Shown here: piece after piece, positions 40,898 through 50,890 of the stretch
How positions within the stretch are numbered: position 1 is the first letter of the stretch
How the letters are laid out: each line of letters opens with the position of its first letter
NCBI GenBank assembly: GCA_038030265.1
Contig: CM075937.1
Coordinates: forward strand, 26,516,198 to 26,580,197
Length of the DNA: 64,000 bases
Reading direction: 5' to 3'
From: Corythucha ciliata
Taxonomy: Eukaryota > Arthropoda > Insecta > Hemiptera > Tingidae
Position numbers and translations under genes: made by a program
The notes under the pieces: model-generated
Databases searched by the model: none
What the model was told of the DNA's origin: nothing
The model's input: only the letters and a program-made list of their open reading frames with translations

Positions 40898-43800
40898 TTA
40901 AAAAGTTTGTTTTTTACAGCTCCAAGCGACGCAACTCGTCCCAATTTTAAATAAATATCCACTTGTTGACTTGCGATCCGATGCGTCGCCAGCCCAATCA
41001 GCGTCCGCATATGCGACTAAAACAATCGGCTCTTCTTTTCCTCCGAGTTTGAGTTTCATATTCTTTGTCCCTTTTAAGTACCGAATAATTCTTTTCACCG
41101 CATTCCAATCACTTTGAGTAGGACGTTCAACTCTTCTTCCCAGTATTGAAACGGCTAAAGATATGTCAGGACGAGTGCTTGTGCTCAAATAGAGAAGAGA
41201 CCCAATTGCTTCGCGATATTTGTTGTTTTCAGGTAGCCTGGGAGACTCATTCGTAGAGCTGACGAAACCACTGTCCATCGGAGTTTTTTCTATTCTTGCA
41301 TCATCTAGGCCGTATTCTCTGACAATCTGTTCGATTTTTCTAGTCTGAGACATCACGTAACTTCCATCTTTCATTTTATCTATTTCGGTTCCTAGATAAT
41401 TACTGATTTCCCCTAAATCTCTAATTTCGAATTTTTCTGAAAGAAGTTCAAAGGTTCTAAGCACATTCTCCTTAGTGCCGGCACATAAGACGTCGTCTAC
41501 GTAAATTAACACGTATGTGATTAGACCATTATTATCTGTTTTTGTATATAAACACTGATCTGCTGCACTTCTCTTGAATCCAACGTCAATAAGCGCTGCA
41601 TTGAAAGTTTCATTCCAGACTCTGGCGGCTTGCTTCAATCCGTAAATACTTTTTTGGAGTTTACAAACAAGATGCTCATTTCTCTTAGCAACAAACCCCT
41701 CTGGCTGCTTCATGTATATGTCGTCATGGAGTTTTCCATTCAAAAAAGCTGTTTTTATGTCGAAGTGACGTACAGACATCTTTTTTATCGAGGCAATAGT
41801 CAATAAGGTGCGTACGGTTGCTTGTCTTGTTACCGGGGCGAAAATTTCATCGTAGTCTTCTCCATACTTTTGCGAATACCCTTTTGCAACCAGCCTGGCC
41901 TTATATCGTTCAATCGTACCATCCTTTCCGTATTTCACCTTTAACACCCATTTGCATCCAATCGGTTTCCTTCCCGGCGGGCATTCGACTAACTTCCAGG
42001 TATTGCATTCTTGTAACGATCCCATTTCTTCTTTTGCGGCCATTATCCATTTATTTCTTTCATTTTCCGGAAGTTCCAGGATATCTTTCCAGTTTTTTGG
42101 TTCAACTGCAATGCAATGCTGGTCCGTACTACAATGCAATGATGAATAACGTCTCGGTGGTATCCCTATGTTAACTCAAGACGACCGCCTCACTTGCGGC
42201 CTAGATTGTCGCTCAACTGGATTGTCGAAATTTTCATTTATGGCAGGTGCATCATTCTCGTTATGACTCCGTTGACTGTTTCTTTCTGCGCACACTGTTG
42301 TCTTCGTAGCTGGAATTTCAAATTCAACGAATGTTTTAGTAGGCGGCTTCTGTGCTTTACCAGGATGTTCATTTCGTAACCCCGCGTAATCGTTCACTCC
42401 ATTCAAAGGTTCTCTGCTAGATTTATCCAGCTTTTCAATAATTTTGACGTCCCTTGTGACTCGAACTTTTCTTTCATCTTTTATCCATACTCTGTACCCT
42501 TTTGATATGCCCGAATATCCCAAGAAAATGGTTTCTTTTGCTCTCGGTCTGAACTTTCCAATTTTTTCTCGGTTGTCCAGTACAAATGCTTTGCTTCCGA
42601 AAATTTTGAAAAACGAAATATTAGGTATTTTACCATTCCACATGGTGAAAGGAATTTGCCCCTGGATTGCTTGAGATGGACATCGGTTTCGAATATAATT
42701 GGCCGTGCTAACAGCCTCTCCCCAAAAAACATCTGGCATATTCGATTCCATCATCATACATCTTGCCATGTCCTGAAGAACCCTATTTTTTCTTTCAGCA
42801 ACGCCGTTTTGTTCTGGGCAGTAGCTTACAGATAGTCGGCGTTGAATTCCATTTTGTTCCAGGAATTGGTTGAATTCTCGACTTGTGAACTCTCCTCCAT
42901 TGTCGGTTTGGAGGAACTTAATCTTTTTACCCTTTTGATTTTCCACTCGTGCCTTGAATTCTTTGAAAGCTTGTAGAGCCTCACTTTTCTTTTTCAAACA
43001 AGTCACTTCACCCCACCGTGAGTAATCATCTATGAAAGTGATGAAGTAATTTGACCCTCCTATGGATTGAGTTTGCATAGGTCCACTGATATCACAATGA
43101 ATTAATTCCAAAAGTTTGAAGTTTCTTTCTGATTTTTTGGGAAATGGCGTACGAGTCATTTATCCTTTCATGCAAATATCACATTCAGCATGTTTCTTCT
43201 CGGAAATTTTTCCAACTCCTGTCACAGTACCTGTATTGATAATTTTTTGAAGATCTCTAAAATTTAGATGCCCCAATCTCTGATGCCATAGTGATAAATC
43301 TGAGTATTTTGAAACTTCTTTATTTTCTTTGCTTTCCGTATGATTTGAAACAAAGTAGAGACCATCCCTTTTGTCGGCTCTGAATACGATATTTTTATGA
43401 CTATCAATTACTTCAGCACATTCTTTTTTGAACAGAACTTGAAACCCATGGTCAGTAATTTTGCCGACTGACAAAAGGTTTGTCCGAAGCTCTGGAGCCA
43501 AAAGAGAATTTGAAAGCAGAATGTTTTTCTTCTCATCTCCGACCCTGACTGGCATTTTGATTTCGCCGATACCTTTCATTTCAATACAGGATGAGTTCGC
43601 GAGATTTATTCGTCCCTCTGTTTTTGTATGAAGCTTTTGGAAAATTTCTTTGTGTCGGCTCATATGTGACGAACACCCACTGTCTAGACACCACTCATTT
43701 TCTTTTAAATTCGAGGAAACATTATCACTTTCAGTCGACGACATTACAGTGTATTCCTCATCATTCGTTTTTCTCTCTTCTATCGCGGACGCGGTGTAAC

Positions 43801-44533
43801 CCTCCTTCCGTTGGCAATATCGCGCAATGTGCCCCTTGAGGTTACATTTGTAGCAAATAACTGACGACTGATTCCTATTTTTGAATGAAGATGATCTAGA
43901 ACTTCGTAGAAACTTTGTCGTAAAAGCGCCGTCCATCCCGTTTAGATCGCTGTTCTCTCTTTCCTTTCTTGCCCCATTTTCTTCTAGAATCTTAACTTTT
44001 AATGATTCGAGTTTCGGAAGTTCATCTCGTGATTCAATTGCGCATCTGAAATTTTCGTATTCATCCGGAAGAGAGTACAATAGCATAATGGATAGTAAAT
44101 CTTCGTTGATTTCAATATCCATGCTCTTAAGTTTATCAACGATGTCGAAAAACTTGTTCATTTAGCTCCTGACGTCGTCCCCAGAGTGAAATTTGGAAAG
44201 AGTTAACTGCTTCAACAATGCTGCTTTTCGTGCTGGGCCTTTAGATTCATAAATAATGTTCAGCTTCTCCCATGTTTCTTTTGAAGTGATGCAACCTTTT
44301 ATTTGCTTTAGCTCTGATGAACTAATAGTTAAAATTATGTCAGCTCTTGCCTTCCTGTCAGCTATTTCCCATAATTTCGCTTCTTGTTGGTCATCTGCCG
44401 GTTTAACGATCGACCCGTCGACATAACCCCATGCATCATTTTTCACAAGAAGCGCTTCCACTTGAATTTTCCACGTGTCAAAATTCTCCTTATTCAGACT
44501 TTCAATTTTCATTATACCTACTCGCCGTTCCAC
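40898..44533 (-). pseudogene. Copia (Ty1-type) Gag-Pol, three in-frame stops
   Basis: A single minus-strand frame of 1,212 codons broken only by TAA at 44162-44164, TAA at 43160-43162 and TGA at 42176-42178; no frameshift. Domains in order: Gag (MERRVGIMKIESLNKENF start), CCHC knuckle CYKCNLKGHIARYC, protease WCLDSGCSSH, integrase HQRLGHL ... CDICMKG, IHCDISGP, QTDNGGEF and PEQNGVAERKN (HHCC, D, D, E), RT with FLNGKLHDDIY and IYVDDVLCAG, and RNase H AYADADWAGD. The end is lost at SCKKQTF, where the Penelope junction begins. All visible catalytic residues are kept. Replicates through an RNA intermediate in virus-like particles; here inactive by the stops and lack of a 3' LTR. Confidence 0.92.
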
Positions 44534-44562
44534 TCATATTTTCTCAGTTAAGTCTCATAATC

Positions 44563-44661
44563 TGTTGAGACATAAAACCAGAGTTGTTGAAGACAGAACG
44601 TATAATAAATTTTTATTTTGTTACATATGCTCAATTACAGTAAAGATGTTGCTTCTCAACA
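44563..44661 (-). mobile_element. Copia 5' LTR, short (about 99 bp)
   Basis: Bounded by TGTTGAGA and its exact inverse TCTCAACA. On the minus strand it lies just upstream of the Gag start, followed by GATTATGAGACTTAAC, the place of the primer binding site. It includes AATAAA-like words. A 99-bp LTR is short for the family, so the outer boundary is a proposal; the 3' LTR for comparison is missing from the window. Confidence 0.55.
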
Positions 44662-44901
44662 TTCTTAGGGTTTAATGCAATTAAAACGAAAAACTGAGAT
44701 TATATTTAAGTCTTACAAGTTAACTACGCTTTCTTATCTTTAATTCACAGCTTTGTTTACAGTCTTGTAGTAGTTGTAGTTCCTAAATATAATACAAAAT
44801 TGAGAGAACAAAAAAATCAGCGAAATGGTATCATTATATCCAATTCAAAATATCAATTGAGACTTGGCTAGAAAATTTGGCAACACAGACTAGAATTTTT
44901 G
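44662..44901. other. Probable 3' untranslated end of piggyBac
   Basis: AT-rich gap between the Copia LTR and the piggyBac stop codon. No TTAA plus CCC-type end was found here, so the left end of piggyBac is either beyond the Copia insertion or lost. Confidence 0.35.
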
Positions 44902-46797
44902 TCAACAGCTGGGACATTTTTTGTGAGTGTGCTCAACGCAGATCGGGTTTTGACATTTTTCGCATCTTGACTTCGTTAGCCTTCTTTTGTGGCTTCCGCA
45001 TGGCTTGCAGTACTTTCTTTTGACCACTGCATCGGCAGGAGATCCCGTGCGGGCTTCGTCGACCTCAACATCTTCTTTTAAGAATCTTTTGATGATTCCG
45101 GAGAGATCATGACTTATCGGGTTCTGCAGTCTGCGTCGCACAAGTGGTTTGCACAAACTGGTCGCCACAGATACCAAAAAATCAAACCTTGACAGGGGTT
45201 TACAACTTGGGTTTGATGGTTTCTTGAAAAAATTGTGCAAGTACACAACATGACCGTTTGTTGCAGCGACATTGACCATATCGTAAAAAACGGCGAGTGG
45301 CCACCGCTTTGTCTTTCTTCCGCAGCCATTTTTGGAACAAATTTGGTCGAAGGTATCAACAGCCCCTTTCGTGCTGTTGTAATTCAAGATGATTTCCGGT
45401 TTTCCTCACTTGTTTACAGAATCTTCATCGTGCATAGTTGACAACAGTGTGACGATTTTATTCTTTTTTGGTTTATAGGAGACAGCAGTCACAGTGGGAG
45501 AGAAAAGAAAAATAGACGATCCAACATGCCGATTTTTGTACCTCAGGTTCAGGAAATCTGGTGGTAGTTCAGGCTTTTTTTTTTTTAACGTGCCGATAAT
45601 TGTGAGCTTGTAATCTTTTAGTAACTCCTCTGCCAGGGGAACAGAAGTAAACCACTGGTCAATAGTCACATTTCTGTTGGTGCCCTTTATGGGTTTCAGA
45701 AGCTCCTTGACAAAATGCGAGGCAACTTGGATATTGGGTGGGGTACTGCCTTTTCCCAAGTATGGGATTGCGTTGATTAGATAATTGGATGAGCAGTCCA
45801 CCATCATCATTATCTTGAGGCCATACTTGTTTGGTTTATTCGGAAGATACATGCGGAAGGGAGCTCTTCCTCTAAAGCCTATAAGCCGCTCATCGATGGT
45901 TACGTAAGAGCTGGGCCGGTAATTTTGTTGACAATTGTTGATTAGGAGATCCCAAACTTCCTTAATCGGCGCGAACTTGGATTTTTCCCGTCGCTCTTCC
46001 CTGGTATTTTTGTCGTCAAAACGTAGGCAATTAATTAAAAATTAAAATCGACCACGAGACATGACAGCACGGTACTTTTCTCCGCACAACTGTACGTCAA
46101 ATAAGCGCGATGCAGGGAACAAATTGTGCCGCATTGCTCCTGCTAGAAGAATTAGTCCCAACAGAGCGTCCAGTTCTTGTGCGTCCAAATTCTTGAAGGT
46201 GGCTTTTCCTTTATCCTTGTAGGCCTCTCTTTGACGACTTATCTCTTCATTAGAGTGTAACAAAACCAAATTCATGATGTCCTCGCTGAAAAATGCTCTG
46301 AAACATTCTTCGGGTTCAGTTCGGTGAAGAGCTTTATTCATAGGCCCGGGCCTGACGTGGACAACATTTTTCGCCCCGGTTTGGGTACCCTGTTTTTTAG
46401 TTGGTTACGTTCTCCATAAATAACCATTCCTTCCTTAAATTTCATGCTCATCAATAACCAAGACGCTAGGGGGCTCTTGGTGTTCAGCGCGTGCTCTGGG
46501 CTTGGTAGTTTTTCTGAGGGCCGTCTTTCGCACATTTTTCTTTTTTTGAGGAGCTTCCACCTCGTGAACCACTCGAGCGATGCGTTCATCTCGGCTCTCT
46601 TCCCCAGACGTTGACAGACCGTCGTTACTGGATGACGAATCGTGGTCAGAGGGGGCGTAATCATCTTCACTGGAGATCTGCCTTTCAACGACGTCTTCGG
46701 TCTCCTCGTCCACAGAATCATTCAATTCCGGTGATAATGGTTCTTCCAGTAATGCGGTTAGTTCCGCGTCGCTAAAGAGCCTTCTTTTAGCAGCCAT
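44902..46797 (-). pseudogene. piggyBac transposase, four in-frame stops
   Basis: One minus-strand frame of 632 codons, interrupted by TAA at 46435-46437, TAA at 46405-46407, TAA at 46042-46044 and TGA at 45406-45408, no frameshift. N-terminal acidic region starts MAAKRRLFSDAEL. The DDE_Tnp_1_7 core shows VTIDERLIGFRGR, VTIDQWFTSVPLAEELL and TKGAVDTFDQ, containing all four catalytic aspartates known in the family. The C-terminus is a cysteine-rich domain (CKPCGSHKRRLTKSRCEKCQ ... CPSC) that binds the ends. The start codon adjoins the left target duplication of the Harbinger element, so the promoter and 5' end are now 8.7 kb away at 55538-56016. Would excise and insert at TTAA. Confidence 0.92.
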
Positions 46798-47373
46798 TAA
46801 GCCCCGTCTACATAAGACGCAAGGACGCCGCCGCAGGACGCAACGCAGAACGCAGGAAGCAACGCGAATTTAGCCAACTCTCGCGTCCGCGGTTGCGTTC
46901 ATCCAATCGCATTTAAGTTTAGAAGGCAGGGTCTAGGTTTGAGGTTCTTTCCACTGTTGCAATTGTAAACATTTTCAAAATCACAAAATCATAAAAAACA
47001 AATTATCAACCTCGTACATCTCCACTCGCCTATGGCTCGCTCTTTTCTTATTTAGTTCAGTGTAGGTAGGGTGTTTTTATATTTTAAAAAATGTTTTGCG
47101 TCGTCTACATAGTGCATGTACGATGGCGTTGTAGGACGCAGCGCAGAACGCAGGAAGCAACGCAGAGTAGAACCAAGCCCAACTTCTCGCGTCCGCTTCT
47201 TGCGTTCGGCCAATAGCATTCGAGGTCTCACTTCGGCTCACATTGCATGGGCGCCTCCATACTATTTCATTCTCTTTGAGTTTGAAGGTTCTTTCTACCC
47301 GGTAACTGTCGAAATCAAATAAATCCGATTCAATTTTTTTTAAGAAGTGTTTTGTGTGTTCCCATTATAAATT

Positions 47374-48608
47374 ATGAAAAAGTGGACGAATGAAGAAGTC
47401 AGGGAGCTTATTCCCCTGGTAAAGCTCAATGCTGGGCTATACTCGAAGAGGGCGAAACAATATAGGAACACGAAGGCGAAAGAACTGAGATGGAGTGGTG
47501 TTGGAGAGTTATTGAATCCACCGTATTCAGGTACGTACTTTTCAATTAATTAATTATCACAAGATTTGACATTCTGAAGAGGCTCGTGACTGAAGTTCAT
47601 GTACTTGAAAGTATACCTAACGATTTGCTTGATTGATTGTTATAATTGTTAAATTAGAAACTGCCTATATTGCATGCCACATGCGCGGATCCGATGGTCC
47701 CATTTATAACTGGCTTTTCTACTCACGCTTTTAGTATTTTTCAATACCTGGTGGCTTATCTTTCAAAACAGGAGAAGAAGCCCAGAAGAAGTTCAAAGGG
47801 TTGCGGGACCATTTCAATAAAGAAAGGAAGAAGGCCACAGAATACTGTCCGTCGGGGCCGGGAGTAGCTGACACGCCGACGTACGTGTCAAATTACGAGT
47901 TCTACGCCGACCTATGTTTCCTCTCAGACCACATTCAAGGTCGAAGGTACGCCTTTTCTATTATGAGGTACTTTAAAAAGGGCATCATCTATCATTGTTA
48001 TTTTATCGTAGGACGTCAACAAACTCCCAACAAAAGTCATCGGAATACTCTGACTCGATTGGTTCAGCACGTGAATTCGACTCATTGAGCAGCAGTAAGT
48101 ATGCATACAAAAATGTACATAGTTGCTTGTTTAATGCAATCCGTAAATGTAATTAATTTCACTTTGCTTGTCAGCCGAGCACTTCGAGTTCAGTGAGGAG
48201 TCGAATCCACTGCTCTCCGCGGACATGAATTCTGAATCGTTAACATTGGATAATATGTCTCCAGTTCCCGGACTATCCATCAGGGGTAAAGCGGTTCAAA
48301 GGACAAGTGGCATAACAATCGTATCACCACCGAGTGATAGACCAAGACCACAAAAAAGATCACGGAAAGATTCGGAAGACGAGGGGGAGCTCGCAAAGCT
48401 CGCCAAAACGGCAGAAACAATGGCAACCCTGATTGCATCCCGAAGCGTTGACGATCACCGGGGCTCACCCTCACCTTTCGATTCAATTAATTATGCCTTA
48501 GGGCAAGTGCCCGACGACAGAAAAATAGCTTGCATGATCGATGTTTTGCGATTTATTGAAGCATACAGGACTGGTAGTGGGGAAGTCACCATACGCAAGA
48601 ACAATTGA
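47374..48608 (+). CDS. MADF-domain (Myb/SANT-like) protein of the Harbinger element
   Basis: Four exons, 47374-47530, 47772-47946, 48012-48094 and 48175-48608, give 282 residues with every junction in frame and GT...AG introns (241, 65, 80 nt). MADF domain at residues about 1-110: KKWTNEEVRELIPLVKLNAG, WSGVGELLNPPYSGEEAQKK, FKGLRDHFNKERKK, NYEFYADLCFLSDHI. A Ser-rich middle and basic patch RPRPQKRSRK follow, then a BESS-like C-terminus (ALGQVPDDRKIACMIDVLRF). In Harbinger elements the Myb/MADF partner binds the ends and carries the transposase to the nucleus. Start chosen as the first ATG, directly opening the domain. No break seen. Convergent with the transposase. Confidence 0.85.
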
Positions 48609-49147
48609 AAACCTTTTATGGTTTACTTCAGTGTTGTATGAGTTTTTTTATTATTGATATTTTCATAAATTTGAAGAATTTAGTTAAATGTTGGATTCAC
48701 TATAAATAGGGGGAGTTTTCTAGGAAATTGATGTTTTTTGTACCGACAAGGCAAATAGTGGGGGAATGGTGATTGAGATGGGAGTCGTAAGTTTGAGTAA
48801 CACACAAGATGTGGGACCTTGAGCGCCACACTTTTGTTTTGAAACGAAGTTTTACGCTAACTGTGAGTCCGTACGATGAGGCGTGGTGCCAAATGGAATC
48901 GAAACACCAGGATTCATCTTCTTGGGTGTGTAATGTGATCATAGTGAGGCCCGGAATGGACGCGCGCGCTGCAACATTCGAATGCAAGCGAAAATCTTTG
49001 TTGGGTTTGAGTATACGGACTCATCATGACCGAGACCAAGGTCCACTGTCCCACATCTTGAGCACGGAAGAACCCACAAATACACAATTATACCCCCCCT
49101 CCCTAAACTTTCCGTTACAATAATCTCTACCAATCTCTACTACGTAC
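48609..49147. other. 3' flank of the MADF gene
   Basis: No further gene. Short frames on both strands (48700-49133) overlap and have no motif. Confidence 0.3.
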
Positions 49148-49390
49148 TATATTAAATTAGGGTGGAACAGATAAGTGCGACAATAACATTGGGTGAAAAT
49201 ATGCCTAATTTCCAATCGAAAGCTGCCCATATACTATGGTCCGAAAATCAAAACTCTATACATATACGAGATATGATTTATCCAACTTTTTTAAGGCTTG
49301 CATCACTTTTCTTAACTAAATAAGAATAATTCGCTATCCACCTGACATTTTGCAACTTTTGACGATGGATTCGGAATGAGCAGACTTTCT
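49148..49390. repeat. Dispersed repeat, inverse of 6540-6680
   Basis: Includes AGGCTTGCATCACTTTTCT and TTGCAACTTTTGACGATG, which occur inverted at 6580-6650. Starts near TTAGGGTGGAACAG. Part of a small non-autonomous family. Confidence 0.45.
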
Positions 49391-49713
49391 GTCGCTACCG
49401 CGAGAGTAGTGGACGCGGAAAGTGGGAGGAATGAAAGGCGGGAGCCCAAGAAGAGGGGACGAGTGGGTGGAGAGACGGTGGAGGAGATTGGAAAGAGAGA
49501 AACGAGGGGAGTGACGAGCGAGAGAGGTTGAGGAAAAACTATATTTTATGTCATACAAGGAAACCGTAAGTACTTTTTAGATATACGCAGGTGAAATTCG
49601 AACGGATGGTTAAAACAGTCTCTCCCTTCTGGATATAATAAAATAATCATATCCTGGGCATAATACATTCAGACACAGAATTAAACTAAAGCCATTAGAG
49701 CTGTGGTGAATGG

Positions 49714-49802
49714 CACTGTCAACGTGCTCATAATTTTATACCATAGATATGACTGTTGTCGCCACTGTCAACGTGGCTGAGGTGAGCTGCACTGTCAACG
49801 TG
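49714..49802. promoter_or_regulatory. Three copies of CACTGTCAACGTG
   Basis: Exact 13-mers at 49714-49726, 49763-49775 and 49790-49802, between the convergent genes of the Harbinger element. They are the only exact repeats of this kind noticed there. Might be a protein-binding cluster (MADF or transposase) or a decayed minisatellite; function unknown. Confidence 0.35.
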
Positions 49803-50890
49803 CCAAGGGTTTGATACATTCAATTAGACAAGCATTTACGCTTCATACATACTCTAAACTGTGAGGTAAGGGACGATTGTAAGGGGAGGTTGGAGATCGT
49901 CAAAACAAAAACCCTTATATACTTTGAGGGAGAGACTGAGAACTGTAAAGTTCATGACTGCATCGTACGATTTCGTTGATTAGTATTCTTGCGCACCTAA
50001 AATTTATGTTGTTGTGGCATCAGATTATAAATTCGCAATGCCTAGGTGGCATCTTTGCGACACTTTCCATTTATGATCAAATTTAACCATTTTCTGTAGG
50101 CTCGACAGCTGCTCAGAGTTTTGAAAATCGAGGATTTCGAATTTTTCTAAATATAAAGACAACCCTGACTTGTTCACACTAAATCTGAGCGTACCGACAT
50201 CCCATGGGTCAAGAAAACTTCTTCAATGTGTCCCTTTCAAAATTACTCATGAGCGATTTTGAAGAGACAAATCATTCTTACAAGTACAACCAACCCTCAA
50301 ACTTTTTCTGTGTACGTTTTAACATGTCTAGATTCAATTTCTGGAATGTCCGTCCGCCGTACACCGTGCGGGCGATATTTTGCCCTAGGATTGCTCGAAA
50401 AAACTCTTTCTTTCGCACATAGACTCCATTTGCGATCTAGTTGGTCCAACAGTTGCGAACAGTTGGATCAACTAACTTTCCGGGATTTTATGGGCCAAAA
50501 ACGTGTACAAAATGAGGATTTTCAAAGCTTTTGAGATCATAGGGGTGTGGGGTGCCGATTTTCATTTAATGTCGAGCCGGATCTGGCTACATGCATGAAT
50601 AATAAACCCACGTGTAAAATTTTCAGCGTTTTCTTTTATGCATTTGCATAATTATTTATTTTGACGTTAGCACTCGGGTATCTGGGCAATAACCTTATCT
50701 GATAACACAATTATTGTCAATAGTACTGTTAATGCTATTTCCAGGCACATATTCAGAATCACAAATTAACGAAAAATTCTTTATCAGCCAGCGGAACGTA
50801 TTGTATTATAACACGTATATATATTTTGCATTTATAAACTGTTTTTTAGGCCCCTAAGGAGTTATAACGGTTAAAATATACCAATAAAAC
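49803..50890. other. Gene-free centre of the Harbinger element
   Basis: AT-rich; holds the 3' flank of the transposase (poly(A) signal candidates AATAAA on minus near 50884). 'cagttgcgaac|agttggatcaact' near 50440-50470 is a small inverted patch. No gene. Confidence 0.3.

Noticed and set aside
41818..42174. 118-codon plus open frame
   Set aside because: Antisense to Copia RT.
43591..44165. Plus open frames of 82-94 codons
   Set aside because: Antisense to Copia Gag.
46338..46721. 127-codon minus frame overlapping the piggyBac N-terminus
   Set aside because: Different frame; the true piggyBac reading continues in the original frame through two stops, so no frameshift is needed.
49334..49558. 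74-codon minus frame rich in Ser
   Set aside because: Simple Ser/Arg composition from a GA-rich strand, no motif.
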